The notes under the pieces: model-generated
Told to the model about the DNA's origin: nothing
Database searches by the model: none
The model's input: only the letters and a program-made list of their open reading frames with translations
Position numbers and translations under genes: made by a program
Assembly (NCBI GenBank): GCA_016930645.1
Contig: JAFGGH010000063.1
Location: 1-55,791 of the forward strand
Origin: Sedimentisphaerales bacterium
GTDB lineage: Bacteria > Planctomycetota > Phycisphaerae > Sedimentisphaerales > Anaerobacaceae
DNA: 55,791 nucleotides
Direction of reading: 5' to 3'
Part shown: in pieces, positions 31,936 through 39,943 of the stretch
Position numbering within the stretch: position 1 is the stretch's first letter
Layout of the letters: the number at the start of each line of letters is the position of its first letter

Positions 31936-32721
31936 ATGCTTAGGGCATTTTCTACAGCGGCTACGGGTATGACGGGACAGCAGACGATGATAGATGTTAT
32001 CGCCAATAACCTTGCCAATGTGAACACGAACGGTTTTAAGAAAAGCAATATTGATTTTCAGGACCTGCTCTATTTGAAGATGAAAGACACCGGTGCCGAG
32101 GTTGTATCAGGCCAGAATTCTCCAAGCGGTATTGAAATCGGCAGCGGTGTCAGAGTGGCCTCAACTGTAAAGGATTTCTCTATTGGCGAGCTGCAGAATA
32201 CCGGCAGGCCTCTCGATATTGCCATTACCGGTGATGGATTTCTCCAGGTAACAATGCCGGACGGCAGCACTAAATATACCCGTGACGGGGCTTTAATGAC
32301 AAACGCCGACGGCAATCTTGTTACGACGACAGGTTATCTTATTGAACCGGCAATAACCATTCCAATTGATGCTATGACTATTGATATTGGTAATGATGGT
32401 ACGGTGAACGTAACGAATTCGACGGGAACAACAACGGTCGTAGGCAATATTCAGTTGGCTCGTTTTATAAATCCGGCAGGCCTTTCAAATGAGGGTGACA
32501 ATCTTCTGGCGGAGACGGAAGCGAGCGGTACGGCACTTACCGGAATACCGGGTCAGAACGGATTTGGGTCTATAAGATCGGGTTTTCTTGAGAAATCCAA
32601 TGTGCAGATGGTTACCGAGCTTGTAAATTTGATAACGGCTCAGAGAGCGTATGAAATAAACTCCAAGGCTATTCAGGCCGGCGACGACATGTTAAGAACC
32701 ACTAATAATATTGTCAGGTGA
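31936..32721 (+). CDS. flgG: Flagellar distal rod protein FlgG
   Basis: A 261-residue rod protein with the canonical start M-L-R-A-F-S-T-A-A-T-G-M, A-N-N-L-A-N-V-N-T-N-G-F-K-K, and the C-terminal L-I-T-A-Q-R-A-Y-E-I-N-S-K-A-I-Q. GGAGTAAT lies upstream of the ATG. Length is as usual (about 260). Confidence 0.96.
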   Translation: MLRAFSTAATGMTGQQTMIDVIANNLANVNTNGFKKSNIDFQDLLYLKMKDTGAEVVSGQNSPSGIEIGSGVRVASTVKDFSIGELQNTGRPLDIAITGDGFLQVTMPDGSTKYTRDGALMTNADGNLVTTTGYLIEPAITIPIDAMTIDIGNDGTVNVTNSTGTTTVVGNIQLARFINPAGLSNEGDNLLAETEASGTALTGIPGQNGFGSIRSGFLEKSNVQMVTELVNLITAQRAYEINSKAIQAGDDMLRTTNNIVR

Positions 32722-32726
32722 GTCTA

Positions 32727-33725
32727 ATGAAAAACAAAAGATTATTCGGATTAATTCTATTGTTAGTATTGCTTCAATCAGTCTTTGTACTTGGCCGGTC
32801 TGACACATTAATATCAGAACTGAAAGGCCTGAGAATATATTTACCCAGAGAAGCTCAGGTTAAAAAAGACCTGGTTACACTTGGTGATATTGCTGTGGTT
32901 AAAGGTCAGGAAACATTGGCAGATAGAGCAAGCTCAATAGTATTAGGCAGGTTCTCAATGCCTTTCCAGACGATTGGTCTGAGTCGGGCTATGATTTCGG
33001 GTAGGCTGGCAAGTGAAGGTTTTGTTGATGAAGAGGTGCAAATTACAGGTGCTGACAAGATAGTTATTACTAAACAAAACACTGTTTTAAAAGCGGATGA
33101 GCTGATAAAAGCAGCTAAATCTTACCTGAAAGAAAATGTACAGAGTGAATCAGTTGGTCAGATAGAACCTGTCGGATTAGTTAAGGATATTGAATTACCT
33201 GCTTATCTTGGTTCGGTAGAGCTTGTTCCAGCTCTTATGGAATCTGGTTCTGCAGGTAAAGCCAAAGTAAACATAGCAATAATGTCCGGCGAACAAAAGA
33301 TAAGTGAGCAGCAAATCGAATTTCGTCTGGGCTATGTAACTCGGCAGATAGCGGCGACTCGTGATATCAGACGTGGAGAGTCACTTACACCTGACAACGT
33401 ACAGGTAACAGAGGAAATATCTCAGAGACAGCAGTCGTCTCAATTACAGCAGCCTTACGGTCTTATTGCCCGCAGAGCTATATACGCCGGCAATGTAATA
33501 ACAAACGATATGGTTGATTCGCCGGATAGAAAAGTTCTTGTAAAAAGAAATGAGAACGTTGCCGTAATGGTAAAAAAACCGGGCCTGTTTATACAGGCGA
33601 TGGGTATGTCGCTTGAAGACGGACGAGTAGGCGACTTTATAAAGGTAAGAATGCAGATATCAAGTGTATCGCGTGTTATCTACGCACAGGTGAAGTTGGA
33701 TGGAACTGTTGAACCGCTTATGTAA
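32727..33725 (+). CDS. flgA: P-ring chaperone FlgA
   Basis: A 332-residue protein with a signal peptide (about 1-22) and a C-terminal SAF/ChapFlgA domain (about 210-330: R-D-I-R-R-G-E-S-L-T-P-D-N-V, A-R-R-A-I-Y-A-G-N-V-I). The ATG at 32727 with AGGTGAG upstream is preferred to the GTG at 32718. Periplasmic FlgA assists FlgI assembly into the P-ring. The N-terminal region is longer than in E. coli (219 residues). Confidence 0.88.
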   Translation: MKNKRLFGLILLLVLLQSVFVLGRSDTLISELKGLRIYLPREAQVKKDLVTLGDIAVVKGQETLADRASSIVLGRFSMPFQTIGLSRAMISGRLASEGFVDEEVQITGADKIVITKQNTVLKADELIKAAKSYLKENVQSESVGQIEPVGLVKDIELPAYLGSVELVPALMESGSAGKAKVNIAIMSGEQKISEQQIEFRLGYVTRQIAATRDIRRGESLTPDNVQVTEEISQRQQSSQLQQPYGLIARRAIYAGNVITNDMVDSPDRKVLVKRNENVAVMVKKPGLFIQAMGMSLEDGRVGDFIKVRMQISSVSRVIYAQVKLDGTVEPLM

Positions 33726-33737
33726 AGGAATTGGAAG

Positions 33738-34358
33738 ATGAAATTGCGAACGAAAAACCTTGTATTGATGTTGACCCTGATTTCTCTGGCAGTAACCGCC
33801 CGGGGCGGCTCGATTTGGGCTCAAAGAAACAAAAAAATGAAGGATGTCTATGCCGACGATGTGGCAAGAAACATCGGTGATGTGCTGACCATCAAAATTG
33901 TCGAAGACAGTACAATCGACAACAAAGCGACAAGAACGCTCGAGAAAAAAACCAAAAGAAACGCTCAGTTCAGCGGTGAGATTGGTCTGGACCACATAAT
34001 TCCATCTTTGCCTGCGGTTACATTGGGTACGGGCACCGAATACACTAATAATCTTGACGGCAAGGCCGACTATAAGGATGAGCGTACTTTTACGGATTAT
34101 ATTACCGTTGTGGTGATAGATGTTATGCCCAATGGTAATCTTGTCGTTGCGGGTACACGTAAAAGAGAGATAGCCGGAGATGAGCAGACTATTGAAATAA
34201 GCGGTATCGTACGGACCGAGGATATAAGCTTCGATAATATAGTAGAAAGTAAATCGGTCGCGAACTTCCAGATAGTTACCAAGCACGGCGGAGATTCAGC
34301 GTCATATACGAAACCGAACTGGCTTGGCAGGATATTCGATAAAATCTGGCTTTTCTAA
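33738..34358 (+). CDS. flgH: L-ring protein FlgH, no visible lipobox
   Basis: A 206-residue outer-membrane ring subunit. After a signal-like N-terminus comes G-S-I-W, then D-V-Y-A-D-D-V-A-R-N-I-G-D-V-L-T-I-K-I-V-E, and near the end G-I-V-R-T-E-D-I-S and the terminal N-W-L-G-R-I-F-D. The sequence has no Cys near the signal peptide, unlike enteric FlgH, which is a lipoprotein, so anchoring must differ or depend on another protein. It implies a diderm envelope. Confidence 0.9.
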   Translation: MKLRTKNLVLMLTLISLAVTARGGSIWAQRNKKMKDVYADDVARNIGDVLTIKIVEDSTIDNKATRTLEKKTKRNAQFSGEIGLDHIIPSLPAVTLGTGTEYTNNLDGKADYKDERTFTDYITVVVIDVMPNGNLVVAGTRKREIAGDEQTIEISGIVRTEDISFDNIVESKSVANFQIVTKHGGDSASYTKPNWLGRIFDKIWLF

Positions 34359-34367
34359 ATTAGAAAG

Positions 34368-34415
34368 TAACACGGCCATCCTGGCCGTGTTACCACGGGC
34401 TTCCAGCCCGTGGTA
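34368..34415. repeat. Tandem pair of perfect 11-bp hairpins between flgH and flgI
   Basis: TAACACGGCCA pairs with TGGCCGTGTTA (34368-34392), and TACCACGGGCT pairs with AGCCCGTGGTA (34391-34415). Both have a TCC loop and they overlap by two bases. The motif recurs at 43966-43984 and 53196-53214. It may tune flgH/flgI expression or be a mobile-type repeat. Confidence 0.65.
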
Positions 34416-34434
34416 CTTTAATGAGGTATTAAGT

Positions 34435-35553
34435 ATGAAGCGTTTGCTGATAATTTCATTGATGATTTCTGTTCTGACAGGTACCGCCTGCGGTCAGCGT
34501 ATTAAAGATATTGTTGATATTCAGGGAGTGCGCGGCAACCCGCTGACAGGCATCGGTCTTTTGGTCGGTCTTGCCGGCACAGGCGATACGACTCTGCCTT
34601 CACAGCAGATTCTGTCCAAGGTATTCAGAGATTCGGGAGTTGTTCTCGAGCCGGATGAGCTGGACGGTGGTAATATCGCGGTAGTTATGGTTACTTGTAC
34701 TCTTGGGCCTTTTGACCATGAGGGCAAACAGATTGATGTTGATGTATCTTCAATCGGCGACGCCAAGAGTCTTAAAGGCGGGATACTTCTTCCGACACCT
34801 TTGAAGGGTCTTGACGGTCCCGGTTTGGATGGCCAGGTGTATGCAATTGCCCAGGGGCCGATATCGATAAGCGGCTGGACCGCTTCGGGAGATAAAGGCT
34901 CTATCAGCAAGAATCACCAGACGGTCGGACGGATACCGGGCGGAGCGACAGTGGAGACAGAAGAGCTTGCCGATTTTGTCGAGTATCTTTCCGGGCACAG
35001 GTATATAACTTTTAATTTGCGCAACGAGGATTTTTCAACCGCCGAGCAGATACGTTCTGCGATTAATCAGAAATTCCCGGATTGCGCTTTTGCAGTCGAC
35101 CCGGGCACGGTAAAAATAAGAATACCGAGTGAAATCAGCAATAATGATATAGCTGCTTTTATAGATGCCGCTACATCGCCAGATGTCAAAGTTGATTCGC
35201 CTGCGGTAGTGGTTATCAATGAGCGGACGGGGACGATTGTTGTCGGGGAAAAAGTCGGGATATCCGAAGTTGCCATATCACAGGGCAGTCTCGTTGTAAA
35301 GGTTTCGGAAACTTCGAGGGTATCTCAGCCGACAGCTCAGTTCTCCGATGCCGGTGAGACCAAGGTTGTGCCCGAAACAATGATAGGTATCGATGAGCAG
35401 AGGGGTTATCTTATATCGGTACCGAAGGTGGTAACGGTTTCGGAACTGGCTAATTCTCTAAATGCGATAGGCGCCAGTCCAACCGATTTGATTGCGATAT
35501 TCAACGCGTTGAAAAAAGCAGGGGCCCTGCAGGCCAAGCTTGAAATAATGTAG
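34435..35553 (+). CDS. flgI: P-ring protein FlgI
   Basis: A 372-residue periplasmic protein. The ATG at 34435 (GAGG upstream) begins a clear signal peptide; the upstream extension of the frame lies in the repeat. Family segments R-I-K-D-I-V-D-I-Q-G-V-R, N-P-L-T-G-I-G-L-L-V-G-L, D-V-D-V-S-S-I-G-D-A-K-S-L and the terminal L-K-K-A-G-A-L-Q-A-K-L are present. Normal length (about 365). Confidence 0.96.
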   Translation: MKRLLIISLMISVLTGTACGQRIKDIVDIQGVRGNPLTGIGLLVGLAGTGDTTLPSQQILSKVFRDSGVVLEPDELDGGNIAVVMVTCTLGPFDHEGKQIDVDVSSIGDAKSLKGGILLPTPLKGLDGPGLDGQVYAIAQGPISISGWTASGDKGSISKNHQTVGRIPGGATVETEELADFVEYLSGHRYITFNLRNEDFSTAEQIRSAINQKFPDCAFAVDPGTVKIRIPSEISNNDIAAFIDAATSPDVKVDSPAVVVINERTGTIVVGEKVGISEVAISQGSLVVKVSETSRVSQPTAQFSDAGETKVVPETMIGIDEQRGYLISVPKVVTVSELANSLNAIGASPTDLIAIFNALKKAGALQAKLEIM

Positions 35554-35562
35554 GAGTTTACA

Positions 35563-35937
35563 ATGGAATTAAGCAAAGCAATACTGACAGAACAAGTATC
35601 GCCTCCGGAGATTCTGCCGCAGTTAAACGGCATCGAAATCGCCTCGGAAGATAAAAAGAAACATATTGCCAAAGAATTCGAATCACTGCTTTTGAACCGG
35701 GTACTCGAACAAATGAACAACACTGTCGGACAATGGGATAATGACCAGGACGCGGCGATAGGCCAGATACGAGGAATTTTTAATATGTATATGGCTGAGC
35801 ATATATCCGACAATGGTGGATTCGGATTGTGGAAGGATATTTACAAATCTCTAACTCAAATGCAGCAGGAACTCGCCTCGGCGGAGCGAAGTGAAAACGG
35901 GAACAATAATACAGATTCTATAGACCAACAAATATGA
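35563..35937 (+). CDS. flgJ: Rod-binding protein FlgJ, N-terminal domain only
   Basis: A 124-residue protein matching the rod-cap domain (A-K-E-F-E-S-L-L-L-N-R-V-L-E-Q-M, Y-M-A-E-H-I-S). The muramidase domain fused in enteric FlgJ is absent, as in many phyla, so the cell-wall hydrolase must come from elsewhere. Residues 103-109 are encoded by a copy of a repeat (35870-35888) shared with the radical-SAM gene. It overlaps flgN by 4 bases. Confidence 0.85.
   Translation: MELSKAILTEQVSPPEILPQLNGIEIASEDKKKHIAKEFESLLLNRVLEQMNNTVGQWDNDQDAAIGQIRGIFNMYMAEHISDNGGFGLWKDIYKSLTQMQQELASAERSENGNNNTDSIDQQI
35870..35888. repeat. 19-base repeat inside flgJ, shared with radical-SAM gene
   Basis: AACTCGCCTCGGCGGAGCG differs at one base from 49764-49782. 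Here it is read as (E)-L-A-S-A-E-R; in the other copy it is read in another frame as N-S-P-R-R-S. Confidence 0.65.
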
Positions 35938-36455
35938 AAGTACTCGAAGCTGAAATTCAAAATGAAGTCGGCGAACTGCTGGATGTTCTCAGGGCAGATT
36001 CGGAATTTATTAAAGGTAACCTCGAAAAGCTTGGCCAATTACGTGAGCTTGTAATCAAGCGTGACGATGATGGTCTTTCCTGTTTGCTCACAAAGATACG
36101 CTGTGAATCTCAGGACTATTCTAAAAATGTCTCAAGGCGTCTGCAGCTTAGAGAAAAAATCGCTTCGGAGCTTGGCTGGGCTGTGAAAGATGTCAGGCTA
36201 TCCAGGCTTGAACAGGTTGTACCGCAGCAATTAAAGCAGCAGATAAGTGAAGTCCGCAGGGATTTGCAGCAGCTCTCAGATAAGATGAAAACCGAGCATA
36301 CGAGTACAGCGATGCTTTTGAAGGAATTGTCGCGTTTTAACAGTATGATTTTGAACGCCATGTTTGAAGGTAAAAGGGTATCAGAAATTACCTACAGCAG
36401 CAGCGGACAAAAAAAGCGGCAGCGCGACAGTGGTATTGTGAATATGCGATTATAA
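35934..36455 (+). CDS. flgN: FlgN-like export chaperone
   Basis: A 173-residue all-helical protein rich in Leu, Glu and Gln with no membrane segment. Its start overlaps flgJ (ATGA), and it directly precedes flgK and flgL, whose products FlgN escorts to the export gate. The pattern of a long N-terminal helix (L-D-V-L-R-A-D-S-E-F-I), R-L-Q-L-R-E-K-I and a C-terminal amphipathic helix fits FlgN. Assignment depends on context as much as on sequence. Confidence 0.75.
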   Translation: MKVLEAEIQNEVGELLDVLRADSEFIKGNLEKLGQLRELVIKRDDDGLSCLLTKIRCESQDYSKNVSRRLQLREKIASELGWAVKDVRLSRLEQVVPQQLKQQISEVRRDLQQLSDKMKTEHTSTAMLLKELSRFNSMILNAMFEGKRVSEITYSSSGQKKRQRDSGIVNMRL

Positions 36456-36477
36456 TTTTTTATTGTGAGACTAAGAA

Positions 36478-38463
36478 ATGTCTAACCTGTCTATAGCGAT
36501 AAGCGGACTCCAGGCGGCACAGAAGGGATTGGATGTCGTGGGTAACAATCTGGCTAATGTCGCCACCGAGGGATATCACCGTCAGAGGATTAACTTTACA
36601 CCGGCTTATAGCACGATGCGTCAGTCGGTTGTTCTTGGCGGCGGAGTCAAGGTTGAAACCGCAACCCGGCTGGTAGATAATTTACTTGAAAGTGAAATGC
36701 TTCGGCAAAGCGGAATTTTATCGCAGGTGTCGCAGGAATATTCCGTTTTACAGACGCTGGAAAGCGCGTTAGGGGAATTCGGTGCAGAAGGTACTCTAAG
36801 TGAGGCATTGGATGAATTCTTTATGGCGTTTTCGGATTTGAGCGGTCATACGGGTGAGACAATTTGGCAGCAGCAGTTAGTTACGAGCGCTCAGACGATG
36901 GCAAGCAAGTTCAGGTCGCTCGGTGATTATTTAAGCGAGCTGGATGACCAGATAATGCTCGAGGCTGAGGACCTTGTCGAGCAGGCAAATGAATTGATTA
37001 ATGAAATCGCCCGCCTTAACGATGAAATTGAGAAGATAGAGACCGAAGGCTCACAGGCTAATAACCTTCGTGACGAGAGGGACCAGTTAGTAACCAGGCT
37101 TGGTGAGATAATAGGAGTGAGTGTTTACCAGCGTGACTATGGTGTTATAGATGTTGAAGCCGGCGGTATTGCGATAATAATAGGCACAAGTCCGACAGAG
37201 ATAGAGGTAGCGACCACCGACTCAGGTCGAATGGGGCTGTCGATTAAAGGAGCGATGAACTATACGACAAGCGTCAGCGGGGGCAAGTTAGGCGCTCTTA
37301 TGAATCTCAAGAATAATATGCTTGATGATATTAACAGTGAAATTGACACCCTCGCGATAACTTTAATTAATAAGGTTAATGAGTATCATATCCAGGGACT
37401 GGGCAGCAGCGGCTCCTTCGGCAGACTTGACGGCTGGTCAATGGAAACAGAGGTGTTGGCGGATTTGGAACCGCCAATTACCGGTGGGTCGTTTTATATA
37501 AGGATTACCGACACCTCTACCGGAGCGATAACACGTAATGAAATAGACCTTAGCAGTATAGTTCCTGCCGACCCTGTAGTCGGATTAACTTTGACCGATA
37601 TAGCGAATGAAATCGATTCGATAACCGGCCTTACAAGCTGGTATAACAATGCTGGACTTCACATAGAACAAACCGCCGACAATTATGAGTTTGATTTTAT
37701 CCCTGCGGTCCTGCCTTTACCGACAGCCAGCTCACTGACCAGTCCTACGCCGCCCGAGATAACCGTATCAGGTGTTTATGAAGGCTCGGCGAATGATACT
37801 TTGCATTTTGACATCTCTGGTGCGGGGGATGTTGGTAGTGGTACGCTGACATTGACGGTGACAGACAATGCCGGCCAGACGGTAAGGATATTAAATATCG
37901 GCCAAGGCTATGCGGCAGGTGATACACTTAGCTTGGGTAATGGAATTTCGATAACAGTAGGCGTGGGAAGTTTTGCCGCCGGTGATAATTTTGATGTTGA
38001 TGTTTTTGCCGACACCGACACTTCGGGACTGTTAGCGGCAGCGGGTATGAATTGTCTTTTGGCCGGCAGCGGCGCAGACGATATAGAAGTTTGCTCACAA
38101 GTGATTGCCGACCCGACACTTGTCGCGACCAGCCTTGGCGTAGGGTTTACCGATAATCTCAATAGTGTCCGGCTCAAAGCTCTTGGTGAAGAGGCCCTGA
38201 GTAACCTGAACAGTATGACTGTGGGGGATTTTTATAGAACGATAGTAACAGACCTCGGCAGAGAAATCAGAAACAAGCAGATGCAGCAGGAAAATGCCGA
38301 CGTAGTGATGCAGAACCTGCAGAACCAGTGGAACGAAATCAGCGGTGTCGATATCAATGAAGAAGCGACACAGCTTATCCTTTATGAGCAGATGTTCCAG
38401 TCGATGGCGAAATATATGGTCACGGTGCAGAAGTCGATAGAGACCATAATGTCGATAATGTAA
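36478..38463 (+). CDS. flgK: Hook-filament junction protein FlgK
   Basis: A 661-residue junction protein. N-terminal I-S-G-L-Q-A-A-Q-K-G-L-D-V-V-G-N-N-L-A-N and R-Q-R-I-N-F are classical, as is the terminal helical region (E-A-T-Q-L-I-L-Y-E-Q-M-F-Q-S-M-A-K-Y). The beta-rich insertion (about 330-560) makes it longer than enteric FlgK (about 550). Secreted with FlgN as chaperone. Confidence 0.94.
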   Translation: MSNLSIAISGLQAAQKGLDVVGNNLANVATEGYHRQRINFTPAYSTMRQSVVLGGGVKVETATRLVDNLLESEMLRQSGILSQVSQEYSVLQTLESALGEFGAEGTLSEALDEFFMAFSDLSGHTGETIWQQQLVTSAQTMASKFRSLGDYLSELDDQIMLEAEDLVEQANELINEIARLNDEIEKIETEGSQANNLRDERDQLVTRLGEIIGVSVYQRDYGVIDVEAGGIAIIIGTSPTEIEVATTDSGRMGLSIKGAMNYTTSVSGGKLGALMNLKNNMLDDINSEIDTLAITLINKVNEYHIQGLGSSGSFGRLDGWSMETEVLADLEPPITGGSFYIRITDTSTGAITRNEIDLSSIVPADPVVGLTLTDIANEIDSITGLTSWYNNAGLHIEQTADNYEFDFIPAVLPLPTASSLTSPTPPEITVSGVYEGSANDTLHFDISGAGDVGSGTLTLTVTDNAGQTVRILNIGQGYAAGDTLSLGNGISITVGVGSFAAGDNFDVDVFADTDTSGLLAAAGMNCLLAGSGADDIEVCSQVIADPTLVATSLGVGFTDNLNSVRLKALGEEALSNLNSMTVGDFYRTIVTDLGREIRNKQMQQENADVVMQNLQNQWNEISGVDINEEATQLILYEQMFQSMAKYMVTVQKSIETIMSIM

Positions 38464-38479
38464 TTATGAGGTAACGGAA

Positions 38480-39664
38480 ATGGGAGCAAGTATCAGCACT
38501 ATTTACAATATTGCCTCGATGGCAATATATCAGCAAACGCGCGAGTTAATGCTTCTTCAGGAGCAGATATCCACCGGTTCACGGATTAACCGCTCAAGTG
38601 ACGACCCATCAGGCGGTTATCGGGTATTGAGCCTGGAATCGGATGAGCGTATGCTCAGCAATTATATCGATAATCTTACTCAGACAATGGACCTTCTGGA
38701 ATTTTCCAGCACGGCGGTAGAGGATACGAAATCGGCTCTTGCCAATGCCAAGAATCTGCTCAGCCAGATAACCAGCGGGGCGAGCGGCAGCAGCGGGATA
38801 CAGGTAACAATCGAGGGAATTAATGACGCCCTTGACAGGGTAGTCGCCGCTGCCAATACAAAACACAGCGGCAAATATATATTCGGCGGTTCCGACACCG
38901 CGACGCAGCCTTATGCTGTTACAAAAATCGACGGGCGGATAACAAGCGTAACCTATCAGGGCAGCACCTCTGTTAGAGATGTCGAGGTAGCACCGGGTAT
39001 TGATGCGACAAGCTACTATGTTGGCGATGATCTGTTTCGCTGCGATAGTCGTTCTGAGCCTGTTTTTACCGGACTAACCGGCGCCGCAGCGGGCACTAGC
39101 ACAAGCAGTGTTCGCGGTGATGTCTGGATGGAAGTGACTCATGACGGCAGCAATTATCATATATCTATCGACGGCGGCCTTACTGATATTACAGTCCCGG
39201 CCGGAGGGCAAGCCAACCAGATGGTAACCGATTCACGGACTGGTGAGGTTCTGTATGTTGACACGACGGGCATTAACCAGACCGGCACCGAATGGGTGAA
39301 AGTGCCCGGCACTTACGATGTTTTCAATACCCTGATTACCCTGAGGGACAGGTTGGAAACAGCAGGCGGCCTGACCACCGCCGAAATGGAAGAACTCCGC
39401 TATAACGCCTTTGATGCTATAGACGCCCTGAGCGAGAACCTTATCCAGAAATCTGTCATGATAGGCTCGAAAATCGGGTTTTTAGACAACCTGAAAGAAT
39501 CGCTGGAAACAGTTCAATATACCGCCCAGGACGAAATCACACGTATCGAAGAAGCCGATGTCGCCCAGCTTTCAATCGATATGTCGAGACGCGAAATCCT
39601 CTACCAGATGTCTCTGGCTATGGTAGGTAAACTTCTTAATGTCACACTGATGGATTATCTCTAA
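38480..39664 (+). CDS. flgL: Hook-filament junction protein FlgL
   Basis: A 394-residue flagellin-like protein. The N-terminal helix includes Q-I-S-T-G-S-R-I-N-R-S-S-D-D-P-S-G, and the C-terminus shows M-S-R-R-E-I-L-Y-Q-M-S-L-A-M-V-G-K-L-L-N. It is 17 bases downstream of flgK, and is last in the operon before the promoter at 39808. The similarity to flagellin is expected for FlgL; the longer middle and the place next to flgK support FlgL rather than FliC. Confidence 0.93.
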   Translation: MGASISTIYNIASMAIYQQTRELMLLQEQISTGSRINRSSDDPSGGYRVLSLESDERMLSNYIDNLTQTMDLLEFSSTAVEDTKSALANAKNLLSQITSGASGSSGIQVTIEGINDALDRVVAAANTKHSGKYIFGGSDTATQPYAVTKIDGRITSVTYQGSTSVRDVEVAPGIDATSYYVGDDLFRCDSRSEPVFTGLTGAAAGTSTSSVRGDVWMEVTHDGSNYHISIDGGLTDITVPAGGQANQMVTDSRTGEVLYVDTTGINQTGTEWVKVPGTYDVFNTLITLRDRLETAGGLTTAEMEELRYNAFDAIDALSENLIQKSVMIGSKIGFLDNLKESLETVQYTAQDEITRIEEADVAQLSIDMSRREILYQMSLAMVGKLLNVTLMDYL

Positions 39665-39807
39665 GGGGGAGGTATTTTTTTCACGCTGGATGGAAGATTG
39701 TTCGATAAAACAGCAGTGTTTAATAATTATACTCATTTTTGACTAACTTCGACGAGCTCAGTCGAGTCGGGGCGGCTAAGACAAGCAGAAATTGGGCTTT
39801 TGGCTGA

Positions 39808-39823
39808 TGGTACGTGATTTGCT
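39808..39823 (+). promoter_or_regulatory. Sigma54 promoter of the glycosylation island
   Basis: TGGTACGTGATTTGCT has GG (39809-39810) and GC (39821-39822) ten bases apart and differs from the consensus TGGCACG-N4-TTGCW at one base. Transcription would start near 39834, about 110 bases before the first glycosyltransferase gene. Confidence 0.68.
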
Positions 39824-39858
39824 CATATTTAACGTAATTAAACGTTTTCGTTTGCGCT

Positions 39859-39897
39859 GCTCGTATCGTACGACGGTGGTCGTTCTACGTAACGAGC
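39859..39897 (+). other. Imperfect hairpin in the leader of the glycosylation island
   Basis: GCTCGT (39859-39864) pairs with ACGAGC (39892-39897), and the inner CGTA/TACG and CGAC/GTCG segments extend the stem with small bulges. It lies between the sigma54 promoter and the first start codon, so it would be in the mRNA leader. Confidence 0.4.
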
Positions 39898-39943
39898 CGC
39901 GAAACCGAAACCGCTCTACGAGTTTTTCGTTTGGAGTAACAAA

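Noticed and set aside
38480-39664. Flagellin (fliC) instead of flgL
   Set aside because: The flagellin-like N- and C-termini also occur in FlgL; the 17-base distance to flgK and the sequence near the C-terminus favour FlgL.
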